A stretch of 64,000 bases of DNA from Bifidobacteriaceae bacterium (GCA_031270825.1 JAISXH010000036.1:20693-84692), one strand, 5' to 3'. Counted from the first letter of the stretch, positions 38,337 through 47,034 are shown. Program-made: numbers and translations. The notes: a model not told the origin generated them from the letters alone.

Positions 38337-38980
38337 GGGCGCTCGCCCGCGCCCGGTCGTGGCCGGCCGGGACCAGCCATAGCGCGGTCTTGTCGATCTC
38401 GGCCGTGCTGGACGCGCTGAGGGGCGAATTCCCCGGCCTGACCGTGTCCAAACTGCGTTACCTCGAAGACCAGGGTCTAATCGCTCCGGAGCGGACGGCA
38501 TCGGGCTACCGGCGTTACTCAGAGGCCGATGTCGAGCGGGTGGCTTGGGTGTTGATCCAACAGCGCGACCATTTCTTGCCCTTGCGGGTGATCAAGTCGC
38601 GTCTGGACGCGATGGACGCCGCCGGCGCGCGGGGCGCTTTGGCGCAGCCGCGCCGGCCCCGGCCGGTGCTGGTGGGCCCCAAAGACGTCGCCACGGTCAC
38701 CGGCCAGGAGCTAAGTGTGGTGGAGGCGGTCGCCAAGGCGGCCGGAGTCGACCCTAAATCGGCCGACGGCTCGCTCATCCAGGCGGTCGAGGCGGTGGCC
38801 GAACTGGCGCCATTCGGTTTGGAGTTGCGCCACCTCAAGCCGGTTTTCCACGCCGCGCAGCGGCAAGTCGAATTGGTGGGCTTGGCGACGGCGGCCGCCC
38901 CGGCCCAGGGAGCGGAGTGCGCCGAGGCCATGGCCCGCCTGGCCGGGGCGCTGGTGCGGCTGAAGGCCGCCGATCTGTGA
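38333..38980 (+). CDS. ftsR: MerR-family regulator (FtsR/Rv1828-like)
   Basis: 215 residues with an N-terminal MerR winged helix: SISAVLDALRGEFPGLTVSKLRYLEDQGLI, in the family's spacing, then SGYRRYSEADVERV. The C-terminal half is an Ala-rich helical domain of the Rv1828/FtsR type, known in corynebacteria to act on cell-division genes. GTG start overlaps the FHA gene by 4 nt (GTGA). The symbol rests on context and domain type, not on a measured match. Confidence 0.8.
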   Translation: MRALARARSWPAGTSHSAVLSISAVLDALRGEFPGLTVSKLRYLEDQGLIAPERTASGYRRYSEADVERVAWVLIQQRDHFLPLRVIKSRLDAMDAAGARGALAQPRRPRPVLVGPKDVATVTGQELSVVEAVAKAAGVDPKSADGSLIQAVEAVAELAPFGLELRHLKPVFHAAQRQVELVGLATAAAPAQGAECAEAMARLAGALVRLKAADL

Positions 38981-39001
38981 GCGCCCGACCCGCCGCCTAC
39001 A

Positions 39002-39029
39002 TTCAAGCTCAACTTGAGGTTGAGATAAT
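39002..39029 (+). promoter_or_regulatory. MerR-type promoter with palindrome between -35 and -10
   Basis: TTCAAG (39002-39007) and GATAAT (39024-39029) are 16 bp apart. The spacer holds a perfect palindrome CTCAACTTGAG (39008-39018), extendable to AAGCTCAA/TTGAGGTT with one mismatch. A dyad between the boxes is the normal MerR operator arrangement, so autoregulation by one of the two MerR proteins is likely. Confidence 0.6.
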
Positions 39030-39069
39030 CGGCGGGCCCGTCGGCGTGGCGGATTGACCCGGGCCGTTC

Positions 39070-39192
39070 GTGGACATAGCGTCGAAGCAGCAGGAGCAGC
39101 AGGAGCAGCAGGAGCAGCAGGAGCAGCAGGAGCAGCAGGAGCAGCAGGAGCAGCGGCAGGCCGAAGTGTTATCGAGAGAAAGTGACTCCTAA
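39070..39192 (+). CDS. Possible 40-codon (Gln-Gln-Glu)7 small ORF
   Basis: A GTG-initiated frame encodes about six residues (start, DIASK), seven exact QQE repeats and a polar tail QRQAEVLSRESDS, ending in a TAA that overlaps the merR ATG (TAATG). The upstream frame is closed by TGA at 39055. No good ribosome site precedes the GTG, and the merR gene has its own AGAGAAAG. It could be a leader peptide, a relic of a lost gene, or chance. Confidence 0.35.
   Translation: MDIASKQQEQQEQQEQQEQQEQQEQQEQRQAEVLSRESDS
39088..39150 (+). repeat. Seven exact copies of a 9-bp repeat
   Basis: CAGCAGGAG is repeated seven times without a mismatch. The lack of any drift suggests recent expansion by slippage. 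It lies in the gap between the two merR genes. Confidence 0.95.
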
Positions 39193-39749
39193 TGGCCTTC
39201 AACGAATATGGCCAAGTGGGCGAACAAGGCCTCTTGTTCGGCGGCCGCGTCACCGACGAGGCGATCGGCTTCAGAGGGCCGACCGCCTGCCGCGCCGCTG
39301 GGATCACCTACCGGCAACTCGACTATTGGGCCCGGACGGGCCTAGTCGAACCCTCGGTTCGCCCGGCCACCGGCTCCGGCACGCAGCGGCTGTACAACTT
39401 TCGCGACATCTTGGTCTTGAAGATCGTCAAGAGGCTGCTGGACACGGGAGTGTCGCTGCACCAGATCCGGACCGCCGTCCAACACCTGCGCGAACGCGGA
39501 GTGGAGGACTTGGCCACCGTGACCCTCATGTCTGACGGCGCCTCGGTCTACGAATGCACCAACGCGGACGAGGTCTTCGACCTGGTCCAAGGGGGACAGG
39601 GCGTCTTCGGCATAGCCGTTTCGAGGGTCTGGCGGGAAGTCGAGGGCACCCTGGCGGAACTGCCCTCCGAGCGTTCGCAGGAGACGGCATCGGCGGCCGC
39701 TCCGATCGACGAATTGGCGGCCCGGCGCCGCGCCCGGCGAGTTTCGTAG
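39192..39749 (+). CDS. MerR-family regulator (second, Rv1830-like)
   Basis: 185 residues. The MerR DNA-binding domain is GPTACRAAGITYRQLDYWARTG, in the usual order, then SGTQRLYNFRDILVLKIVKRLLDTGVSL. The middle DUF-like part (VTLMSDGASVYECTNADEVFDLV) and the end match the Rv1830 type that follows the bifunctional nuclease gene in many actinobacteria. The nuclease gene is absent here. ATG overlaps the stop of the QQE frame and is preceded by AGAGAAAG. Confidence 0.85.
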   Translation: MAFNEYGQVGEQGLLFGGRVTDEAIGFRGPTACRAAGITYRQLDYWARTGLVEPSVRPATGSGTQRLYNFRDILVLKIVKRLLDTGVSLHQIRTAVQHLRERGVEDLATVTLMSDGASVYECTNADEVFDLVQGGQGVFGIAVSRVWREVEGTLAELPSERSQETASAAAPIDELAARRRARRVS

Positions 39750-39801
39750 TCTGAGACCTGCGTCACACCGCGCGCTATTGGCGCGCGCCCGTGCTTAGCC
39801 T

Positions 39802-41448
39802 GTGTCCGTGGCCACAGCGACTATTCACACCGGACCGATGGCTCCGCTGGTCATCAGCGTGTTCCGGTGGTTGTGGCTGGCCCAACTGGCCTCCAACGTG
39901 GGCAGTTGGATGCAATCGGTCGGCGCCCAATGGATGCTGGTCAACGACCGGAACGCGCCCCTGCTCACAGCCTTGGTCGCAGCCGCATCCCTGGCGCCGG
40001 TGCTGCTGTTGTCAGTGCCCGCCGGGGTGTTGGCCGACTCGCTGGACCGCCGCTGGCTGCTGATCGTCTCGAACGGCTTCATGGCTGTGGCCGCCGCCGT
40101 CCTGGCCGTGGCGACCTGGGCTGGCGACGCCAGCCCGGTGGTGGTGCTGGTGCTGACCTTCGCCCTGGGCTGTGGATCGGCCCTGGGCGCGCCGGCCTGG
40201 CAGGCCATCCAGCCGGACTTGGTCCCGCGCTACCTGATCCCGTCGGCATCGGCCATCACCAGCGCGAACATCAACATTGCCCGGGCTTTGGGGCCAGCCC
40301 TGGCCGGCGCCCTGGTGGCCTGGGCCGGACCGGCGCTGGTCTTCGCCATCAACGCGGTTTCCTTCGCCGGCGTGATTGGCGCGCTGGCGCTGTGGCGGGG
40401 CTCGCCGGTCGCACGCGGATCGGTGGGCATGGCGCCCGCGATCGCCTCCGGCCTGCGCTACGTCCGCAACGCGCCGGGGGTCAGGCGCATCATCTTTCGC
40501 GCCGCCGTCTTCGTGATACCCGCCTCCGCCCTGTGGGCGTTGCTGGCGGTGATCGCCCACCGGATGATGGGCGAGGGATCGAGCGGCTACGGCGTGATGC
40601 TGGGAGCCCTGGGAGTGGGCGCGGTCGTGGGCGCGCTGATCCTGCCCTGGTTGCGGGGCCGGTTTCGCAACAACGGCCTGCTCCTCGCCGCCACCGGCCT
40701 TTACGCCGGGACGATGCTGGGCGTGGCCTTCGCCCGCTCCTTGGCGCTGTCCCTGGCGCTGCTCTTGGGCGCCGGCCTGGGCTGGGTGATCGTCCTGTCG
40801 GTGCTGAACACGGCCATGATGCTGACCCTGCCCGCCTGGGTGAGGGCGCGGTCGCTGGCTGTGTACTCGCTTGTCTTCATGGGCGGCCAGGGGGCCGGCT
40901 CGGCCCTTTGGGGAGTGGTCGCCAGCGCGGTGGGACCAGTTGCGACGCTGGTGGTGGCGGCCGTGGCGGTGTCGGTCGGCCTGGTCACCATGGCCCTGTG
41001 GCCGCTCTACCGGTCCACCGGCTCCCTCGACCGGGAGATCGTGGCCATGCCAGAAAGCGCTCCCGACCAGGCCTTGCCGGCTTCGGCCGGGCCGGTCCTG
41101 ATCCAGATCGACTACAAGGTCAAGGATGATCACGTCCAGGCCTTCGAGCGGGCCCTGCGCGCCTTGGCCACCTCCCGGCGGCGGACCGGGGCCACCGCCT
41201 GGGATCTGTGGCGCGACGTGGCCGACACCAGTCATTTCGTGGAGCAATACACCCTAGCCACCTGGGGCGAGCACATAGCCCAACGCGAGGAACGCATCAC
41301 CGGCTACGACCGCGAGCTTGAGCGCCAAGCTTTGGCTTTGGCCGCGCCGGATCCGCGGGTCAGACACCTAGTCCGGCCCGAACACATGCCGCGGAAAGAT
41401 CGGGGGATCGCCGTGGCTGACACGCAGAATCGAGGAAAAATCCCATGA
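39802..41448 (+). CDS. MFS exporter with C-terminal monooxygenase-like domain
   Basis: 548 residues. About 12 membrane helices of the MFS_3/EntS-like type (FRWLWLAQLASNVGSWMQSVGAQWM at the N-terminus, in family pattern) are followed by a soluble tail of about 110 residues (IQIDYKVKDDHVQAFERALRAL, ending HLVRPEH) resembling an antibiotic-biosynthesis-monooxygenase/ABM dimer fold. This architecture occurs in transmembrane secretion effector proteins. GTG 39802 or GTG 39808 may start it. It overlaps the next gene by ATGA. Substrate unknown. Confidence 0.85.
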   Translation: MSVATATIHTGPMAPLVISVFRWLWLAQLASNVGSWMQSVGAQWMLVNDRNAPLLTALVAAASLAPVLLLSVPAGVLADSLDRRWLLIVSNGFMAVAAAVLAVATWAGDASPVVVLVLTFALGCGSALGAPAWQAIQPDLVPRYLIPSASAITSANINIARALGPALAGALVAWAGPALVFAINAVSFAGVIGALALWRGSPVARGSVGMAPAIASGLRYVRNAPGVRRIIFRAAVFVIPASALWALLAVIAHRMMGEGSSGYGVMLGALGVGAVVGALILPWLRGRFRNNGLLLAATGLYAGTMLGVAFARSLALSLALLLGAGLGWVIVLSVLNTAMMLTLPAWVRARSLAVYSLVFMGGQGAGSALWGVVASAVGPVATLVVAAVAVSVGLVTMALWPLYRSTGSLDREIVAMPESAPDQALPASAGPVLIQIDYKVKDDHVQAFERALRALATSRRRTGATAWDLWRDVADTSHFVEQYTLATWGEHIAQREERITGYDRELERQALALAAPDPRVRHLVRPEHMPRKDRGIAVADTQNRGKIP

Positions 41449-42086
41449 CTCAAACCCAACCCTTGTCAACCGGAACCACCGAGAAAGCCCCGGGGGCGCC
41501 CGCCTGGTCGCAAACCGCCGGCTTGTTCGGCCCTACGCTCGGCCGTCCCTCCAGGCTCAACGCCGGGTCGGTCGGCCGCCTGAGGGCTTGGCTGATCATC
41601 CGCGGCCTGGCCGGCCTGGCCCTGGGGGCGCTGATCCTGTTCCTGCCGGGCCTGTCCATAGAGGCGTTCGCCTTGGTGATCGGCATCTTCTTCGTGGTGG
41701 CGGGAGTCATCCGAATTGTGATCGGCGCCGTCGACACTGAGTTCACCGCTGGACTGCGGGTGCTCAACATCATCATGGGCGTGCTCTTGGCCGCTATCGG
41801 CGCCATCGCGATCCGCTATCCCGGCTTCGGACTGGTCGCAACCGTCATCCTGGTCGGCTTCGCCTGGATGATGGAGGGCGGCGCCACCTTGGCGTTGCTG
41901 CCGCCGTCCGGCCAGGGTCGCGGCTGGGCCATCGCCTTCGCGGTGGTGTCGCTGGTGGCCGGCGTCATCCTGATCCTGTGGCCGCTGGAGTCCCTGCTGC
42001 CGCTGGTGATCGTGGCCGGCGCCGCCTTGGTGGTCGGCGGGATCTTCGACCTGGTGGGCGGCATCACCCTGAAGAAGACCGCCTGA
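41445..42086 (+). CDS. HdeD-family (DUF308) membrane protein
   Basis: 213 residues: a polar N-terminus of about 45 residues, then six hydrophobic segments arranged as three DUF308 pairs, with repeated G-x-L-x3-G-I patterns. HdeD proteins are linked to acid resistance in enterobacteria; the actinobacterial role is unknown. ATGA overlap with the MFS gene indicates joint expression. Confidence 0.83.
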   Translation: MTQTQPLSTGTTEKAPGAPAWSQTAGLFGPTLGRPSRLNAGSVGRLRAWLIIRGLAGLALGALILFLPGLSIEAFALVIGIFFVVAGVIRIVIGAVDTEFTAGLRVLNIIMGVLLAAIGAIAIRYPGFGLVATVILVGFAWMMEGGATLALLPPSGQGRGWAIAFAVVSLVAGVILILWPLESLLPLVIVAGAALVVGGIFDLVGGITLKKTA

Positions 42087-42125
42087 CACGCCGGCCCACG
42101 CCCGCCGGGTATGGCCAGGTCACGG

Positions 42126-42147
42126 CCATGGGATGATTAACCCATGG
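42126..42147 (+). promoter_or_regulatory. Hairpin enclosing the def start codon
   Basis: CCATGGG (42126-42132) pairs with CCCATGG (42141-42147) around an 8-nt loop, and the def ATG (42144) lies in the right arm. No ribosome site is visible in front of it. A GATGAT hexamer 6 nt before the ATG would fit a leaderless promoter. The overlapping stem ATGGCC/GGCCAT (42111-42129) could end the HdeD transcript. Confidence 0.45.
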
Positions 42148-42626
42148 CGATGAGAGACATCCGGGTGATTGGCGACCCGGTCTTGCGCACGCGGTGCGAG
42201 CCGATCACCAAGATCGACGACCGCGTCCGGTCCTTGGTGGCGGACCTGCTGGAAACAGTCGACACCGAGGGCCGGGCCGGCCTGGCCGCCAATCAAATCG
42301 GAGTCTCGCTGAGGGCCTTCTCATACAACATTGACGACGAGGTCGGCTACGTGCTCAACCCCGTCATCGCCGAACTGTCGGAACAGACCCAGGATGGCGA
42401 CGAGGGCTGCCTGTCGGTGCCGGGGCTGTGGTTCCCGACCAAGCGGGCGTTCTACGCCCGGGTGGTCGGCGAGGACCTGGACGGCAACGAGGTGATGGTC
42501 GAAGGCACCGGGCTGATGGCACGGTGTCTTCAACACGAAGTGGACCACTTGGACGGCCATCTCTTCCTGGACCGCCTGGACCGGGCGACACGCAAGAAAG
42601 CCATGGCGGCGGTCCGCGAATTGTAG
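42144..42626 (+). CDS. def: Peptide deformylase
   Basis: Removes formyl from nascent N-termini; Fe/Zn metalloenzyme. All three motifs are present in the 160-residue product: GLAANQIG (46-53), EGCLS (87-91) and HEVDH (131-135), supplying the Cys and two His metal ligands. Length is typical of the short actinobacterial type. A second ATG two codons later is equally usable. It appears to be a single-gene unit. Confidence 0.95.
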   Translation: MAMRDIRVIGDPVLRTRCEPITKIDDRVRSLVADLLETVDTEGRAGLAANQIGVSLRAFSYNIDDEVGYVLNPVIAELSEQTQDGDEGCLSVPGLWFPTKRAFYARVVGEDLDGNEVMVEGTGLMARCLQHEVDHLDGHLFLDRLDRATRKKAMAAVREL

Positions 42627-42845
42627 GCGGGAGCACCGCCGCCCGGCGTGGTGGTTAGCATTTGTTAATTCGCGCCGCGGCATTTCGATCCGCGCCGAAC
42701 GGAGTGGCGTGGCTCGCCCCGGATGGGGCACAATAGTGGATGGCACGCCGCGCGAGGCTGTGTCCGTTTCCGTTGGCTGGAACAGAAATGAAAAGCTACC
42801 GAGGTCGTAGGGGAAGACGCACCTCGAGTAGATTCTGGGAGGCTG

Positions 42846-43349
42846 ATGATGTCTGACGTGATCACGCGCGGCGTGCTCTTCGTGCACTCTTCGCCCAGGG
42901 CGGTTAGCCCGCACGTGGAGTGGGTGATGACCAACGTGCTGGCCATGGACGTGTCGATGGACTGGACGGAGCAGCCGGCGGCGCCCGGCACGCTCCGGGC
43001 GGAGTACTCCTGGCAGGGTCCGCAAGGCACCGGCGCGCGCCTGGCTTCGGCTCTGCGCGGCTGGGAGCATCTGCGTTACGAGGTCACCGAGGAGCCGTCC
43101 TTCGGCGCCGACGGCGGACGCTGGTCGCACACGCCGTCGCTGGGGATCTTCTACGCCGTCATCGATGTCCATGGCAACACCATGGTGCCGGAGGATCGCA
43201 TCCGGGCCGCCCTAGATTGCCGGGGCGACCTGATCGCCATGCGCCGCGGGCTCGATCTGGCCTTGGGCCAAGCCTGGGATGACGAATTGGAGCCCTTCCG
43301 CTACGCCGGCGCCGGCGCCCCGGTTCGCTGGTTGCACCAAATCGGCTGA
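42846..43349 (+). CDS. DUF3145 domain-containing protein
   Basis: 167 residues matching the actinobacterial DUF3145 pattern: TRGVLFVHSSPRAVSPHVEW at the N-terminus, YSWQGPQGTGARLASALRGW, and a C-terminal GQAWDDELEPFRYAG. Soluble, no signal. Members commonly lie beside the fatty-acid synthase genes, as here (convergent with fabF). GGGAGG precedes ATG 42846/42849. Function unknown. Confidence 0.85.
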   Translation: MMSDVITRGVLFVHSSPRAVSPHVEWVMTNVLAMDVSMDWTEQPAAPGTLRAEYSWQGPQGTGARLASALRGWEHLRYEVTEEPSFGADGGRWSHTPSLGIFYAVIDVHGNTMVPEDRIRAALDCRGDLIAMRRGLDLALGQAWDDELEPFRYAGAGAPVRWLHQIG

Positions 43350-43380
43350 ACTGAATCGACTGAACTGAATCGCCTGAACT
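43346..43380. repeat. 14-bp tandem repeat spanning the DUF3145 stop
   Basis: Two and a half copies of CTGAACTGAATCG(A/C) begin at the gene's stop codon. The copies are nearly identical, suggesting recent slippage at the 3' end. Confidence 0.85.
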
Positions 43381-43536
43381 GGCCCTAGGAGTTGCGCCGG
43401 GATGGCGGACGCGTCCCGTTGCCAGCTGAAGCCAGGAGGCGGAACCAATCTGCCAGCCGTCCGTGTTCGGCGCCGAGGCCATCTAGCTGAGAGTTAGCTG
43501 TGAGGTAGCTGGACGTTGGCTGGGAGTTACCAGAAA

Positions 43537-43549
43537 GGGGCCTGTCCCC
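43537..43549. terminator. Short GGGG-CCTGT-CCCC hairpin before fabF stop
   Basis: A 4-bp G:C stem followed on the plus strand by ATTTTGG. It lies between the converging DUF3145 and fabF genes. The GGGG..CCCC sequence resembles small dispersed repeats seen in other genomes, so the terminator role is tentative. Confidence 0.35.
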
Positions 43550-43556
43550 ATTTTGG

Positions 43557-44837
43557 TTAGGAGGGGGTGGCGAAGACTAGGGCCATGTTGTGGCCGCCGA
43601 AGCCGAAGGCGTTGTTGAGGGCTGCTAGGGGGCCGGCGGGGGGGAGCGGGCGGGGGCGGTCGCGGACCACTTGGCAGGGGACCTGGGGGTCCAGTTCTTG
43701 GATGTTGATGGTCGGCGGGGCCAGGCGGTCGCGCAGGGCCAGGATCGCCAGGATCGATTCGACCGCGCCGGCGGCGCCGAGCAGATGGCCGGTCATGGAC
43801 TTGGTGGCGCTGACTGGGACCGATCGGGCCGCCGCCGCGGTCCCCAGGACCTCGGCCAACGCCGCCACGATCGCCTTGGCCTCGACCACGTCTCCGGCCG
43901 GGGTGGCGGTGGCGTGGGCGTTGACATGGGCCAGGTTCGCCGCCACGGCCGGTCCGGCCGCCGCCAAGGCCGCCCGCATGGCCCGCAGTTGGCCCTGGCC
44001 GGTCGGGTCCGGCGGGGCCACGTCATAAGCGTCCGATGACGACCCGACGCCCGCCAGCACCGCCTTGGCCGCCGCCCCCCTGGCCTCGGCGTGAGCCGCC
44101 GATTCGAGGACCAGCGCGCCCGCGCCCTCGCCCATGACGAAGCCGTCGCGGGTGACGCAGTAGGGTCGCGAAGCCGTCTGCGGCGAATCCGACCTGGTCG
44201 ACAGGGCCCGCATTCTGGCGAAGGCGCCCAAGGTCAGCGGGTGGATGGCGGCCTCGGCCCCGCCGGCCACGACCACATCCGCCAAACCCAGTTCGATCAA
44301 CCGGGCGCCCGTCACCACGGCCTCGGCGCCCGAGGCGCAAGCCGACACCGGGGCGTGGGCGCCGCCGCGGGCGGACAAGTCGATCGCGACCGCCGCCGCC
44401 GGCGAGTTCGGCATCAGCATCGGCACGGTCAGCGGCAGCAGCCGCCTGGCCCCGCGCTCGCGGACCGTGTCCCATGCCCCCAGCATGGTGTGCAGCCCGC
44501 CAATGCCGGTGGCCATGACCACGGCCAGGCGTTCGGGCCGGGTCGCCGGAGCGCCCGCGTCAGCCCAGGCCTGGCGGGCGGCGATGAGAGCGTACTGGGC
44601 CGACGGGTCGGACCGGCGTTGCTCCTGAGGCGACAACACGGCATCGGCCGAAACCTTGAGGGTGGCGGCGAAATTGGCGACGACCCCGTAATCCTCGGCC
44701 CAACTGTTGTCGAGGGCGTTGACGCCGGACTGGCCGGCCAGGACGGCGCGCCAGGTCGATTCGACGTCACCGCCCAGCGGCGTTGTCGCCCCCAGGCCGG
44801 TGACCACGATCATGGGGCTGGCGCTCGCCATCGGCAT
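43557..44837 (-). CDS. fabF: Beta-ketoacyl-ACP synthase II
   Basis: 426-residue condensing enzyme elongating acyl-ACP. The Cys-His-His triad is visible: C167 in VSACASGAE, the His in NAHATATPAGD, and the His in KSMTGHLLGAAGA. The C-terminal NNAFGFGGHN is conserved. The ATG at 44837 shares its A with the acpP stop (TGATG); ATG 44831 would trim two residues. It is last of the fabD-fabH-acpP-fabF operon. Confidence 0.95.
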   Translation of the reverse strand: MPMASASPMIVVTGLGATTPLGGDVESTWRAVLAGQSGVNALDNSWAEDYGVVANFAATLKVSADAVLSPQEQRRSDPSAQYALIAARQAWADAGAPATRPERLAVVMATGIGGLHTMLGAWDTVRERGARRLLPLTVPMLMPNSPAAAVAIDLSARGGAHAPVSACASGAEAVVTGARLIELGLADVVVAGGAEAAIHPLTLGAFARMRALSTRSDSPQTASRPYCVTRDGFVMGEGAGALVLESAAHAEARGAAAKAVLAGVGSSSDAYDVAPPDPTGQGQLRAMRAALAAAGPAVAANLAHVNAHATATPAGDVVEAKAIVAALAEVLGTAAAARSVPVSATKSMTGHLLGAAGAVESILAILALRDRLAPPTINIQELDPQVPCQVVRDRPRPLPPAGPLAALNNAFGFGGHNMALVFATPS

Positions 44838-45079
44838 CAGGCGCCGGCGATGTGGTCGACGGCGTCCGCCAGCGTGGTCAGGCCAGCCACCGCGTCGTCG
44901 GGGATTTCAACGTCGAACCTGTCCTCGGCCAGGGCCAGGATGGTCATCATCGACAGCGAGTCGATGTCGAGGTCGTCGGCGAAGCTCTTGTCGAGGGCGA
45001 TCTGGTCCGCGTCGATGCCGGTCTCTTCGACGATGATCTCGGTCAGACCCTCCAAAACGTCATTCTTGTCCAAAGCCAT
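44837..45079 (-). CDS. acpP: Acyl carrier protein
   Basis: 80-residue acidic four-helix protein. The phosphopantetheine attachment site is S41 in DLDIDSLSMM. It carries the growing acyl chain for the fab enzymes around it. It lies 33 nt after fabH and overlaps fabF, so it is inside the operon. Confidence 0.95.
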   Translation of the reverse strand: MALDKNDVLEGLTEIIVEETGIDADQIALDKSFADDLDIDSLSMMTILALAEDRFDVEIPDDAVAGLTTLADAVDHIAGA

Positions 45080-45112
45080 AGGTGTTCCTTTCGTTGGTGT
45101 TCCAATTGCCGT

Positions 45113-46162
45113 CTAGTCGAATGGTGTCGCCGGGCCGCCCGCGGTCGGTTGGCGGTGGCCGGCTGGCGGCAGTTCGACCACTTGGGCGGCGTAGGCCAGG
45201 CCGGCTCCGAAACCGAGCTGGAGGGCCAGTTTGCCGCCGATCTGGGGATCGTCGCGCAGCAAGCGTTCGGTGGCCAGAGGCACCGAGGCGGCGGAAGTGT
45301 TGCCGGTCTCGACTATGTCTCTGGCCACGATCACCTCGGGGCTCAAGCCGATTCGCTTGACCTGCTGCTCGATGATGCGGAGGTTGGCCTGGTGGGGCAG
45401 GAAGACTTCGATCTGGTCCGGGGTCAGTCCGGCCGCGGCGATGGCGGCCCGGGCCGCCTTCGAGATCTCGAACACAGCCCACTTGTAGACGCTCGGTCCG
45501 TCTTGGCGCAAGGTCGGCCAGACGCCGCCGGCGACAGCCTGGCGGTAATCGATATCTTGTCCCACTCGGCCGGCCTGGGCGCCGTCGGAGCCCCACACCG
45601 CCGGCCCGATGCGCGGCCGTTCCGAGGGCCCCACAACGGCCGCGCCGGCCCCGTCGCCGAGCAGGAAAGAGATCGTCCGGTCGGTCGGGTCGACCATCTC
45701 GGACAGTTTGTCCGCCCCCACCACCAGCACATGGGTGGCCGCTCCGGAGCGCACCAGGCAGTCCGCCAGTCCGATGCCGTAGCAGTAGCCCGCACAGGCC
45801 GCCGAGATGTCGAAGGCCGCCGCGCCGGACGCCCCCAGACGGGTCGCGAGCTGGGGCGCCGCCGCCGGGGTCTGCAAGAAATGGGTGATCGACCCGAGGA
45901 TCACCAGGTCAAGTTGGTCGGGGCCGAGCCCGGCGGCGGCCAGGGCGGCGCGGGAGGCCGCCTCGGCCAAGTCCAGCATCGACTGGTCGTCGGCGGCGCG
46001 GGCCCGGGTGGCGATTCCGGTGCGGGAACGAATCCATTCGTCGGAAGAGTCGATCGGCCCCGCCAATTCGGCATTGGTCACCAACCGGTCGCCGCGAGCC
46101 CCGCCGACCGCCAGGATGCGAGCCCCCGGGTTGGCCGGCTGGCTGAGAAGGGCGCCCTTCAC
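45113..46162 (-). CDS. fabH: Beta-ketoacyl-ACP synthase III
   Basis: 349 residues; primes fatty-acid synthesis from acyl-CoA and malonyl-ACP. The triad is C123 (SAACAGYCYG), His in FLPHQANLRII and Asn in GNTSAAS. GTG start overlaps the fabD stop by 4 nt (GTGA). Actinobacterial FabH usually accepts branched primers; nothing in the sequence decides that here. Confidence 0.94.
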   Translation of the reverse strand: MKGALLSQPANPGARILAVGGARGDRLVTNAELAGPIDSSDEWIRSRTGIATRARAADDQSMLDLAEAASRAALAAAGLGPDQLDLVILGSITHFLQTPAAAPQLATRLGASGAAAFDISAACAGYCYGIGLADCLVRSGAATHVLVVGADKLSEMVDPTDRTISFLLGDGAGAAVVGPSERPRIGPAVWGSDGAQAGRVGQDIDYRQAVAGGVWPTLRQDGPSVYKWAVFEISKAARAAIAAAGLTPDQIEVFLPHQANLRIIEQQVKRIGLSPEVIVARDIVETGNTSAASVPLATERLLRDDPQIGGKLALQLGFGAGLAYAAQVVELPPAGHRQPTAGGPATPFD

Positions 46163-47034
46163 GCCACCACCGCCGGCGCGCCGACCTGTTCCAGGCGGGC
46201 GTCCTTGAGGGCTCGCTTGGCCAGACCGGTCAGAACTCCGCCTGGAGCGAGTTCGAGTTGGGCGGTCACGCCCCTGGCGGCGAAGGTCTCCAAGACCAGG
46301 TCCCAGCGGACCGGGCGGGCCACCTGGCGGATGATGGATTCAATGATCTGACGGCCGTTGGTCAGGGCCTGTCCGGCTTGATTGGTGACCATGGGAACTG
46401 CGGCGTCCGCCACCGCCACGCCCGCCAGCGCCGCTCTGAGGGCCTGTTCGGCCTCAGCCATCAACGGGGTGTGGAAGGCGCCGGCCACGTCCAGGCGGAT
46501 GACCCGCGTGCCCCGCGGCGCCTCCTGGACCAGCCGGTCGATCGCCGTGACGGTCCCTCCGGCGACGATTTGGCTGGGACCGTTGAAGTTGGCCGGCCAG
46601 GCGCCGGCGCCTTCGATCGCGGCCAGGGCGGCGTCCGGGGCGCCGCCGACAACCGCCGCCATGGCGCCGCTGTGGGCGGCGGCGCAGGCTGCCATCGCCC
46701 GGGCGCGCGCTCCGACGGCGCGCATGGCGTCATCGGCGCTCAACACGCCCGCGATCACGGCGGCGCTGAATTCGCCCACGGAATGGCCGGCCACCAGATC
46801 GAAGGGCTCAGCGACAGCCTCATATGAAAGCAATGCCGCCGCCGTCAAGAGGGGCTGGGCCACGGCGGTGTCGCGGATCTCCTCGGCGCCGGACTCAGTG
46901 CCGTGCCGGACCAAGTCCAGCCCGGCCAGCTCGGACCAGCGCTCCAGGCGCTGGCGGGATTCGCCCAGAGCTAGCCAGGGGGCCAGCATCCCCGGTTTCT
47001 GAGCGCCCTGACCGGGCGAGACCAAAGCACGCAT
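46159..47034 (-). CDS. fabD: Malonyl-CoA:ACP transacylase
   Basis: 291 residues. GQGAQKPGM at the N-terminus, catalytic S85 in AGHSVGEFSAA, and H188 in AGAFHTPLM. It loads malonate onto AcpP. It is the first gene of the fab operon, preceded by a 138-bp gap containing a palindrome that may be the FasR site. Confidence 0.94.
   Translation of the reverse strand: MRALVSPGQGAQKPGMLAPWLALGESRQRLERWSELAGLDLVRHGTESGAEEIRDTAVAQPLLTAAALLSYEAVAEPFDLVAGHSVGEFSAAVIAGVLSADDAMRAVGARARAMAACAAAHSGAMAAVVGGAPDAALAAIEGAGAWPANFNGPSQIVAGGTVTAIDRLVQEAPRGTRVIRLDVAGAFHTPLMAEAEQALRAALAGVAVADAAVPMVTNQAGQALTNGRQIIESIIRQVARPVRWDLVLETFAARGVTAQLELAPGGVLTGLAKRALKDARLEQVGAPAVVA

Noticed and set aside
39088..39150. 9-bp array as a CRISPR
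   Set aside because: No spacers between repeats; it is a simple tandem microsatellite coding QQE.
44852..46351. Plus-strand frame opposite acpP-fabH
   Set aside because: Antisense shadow; the minus strand carries intact ACP and FabH motifs.
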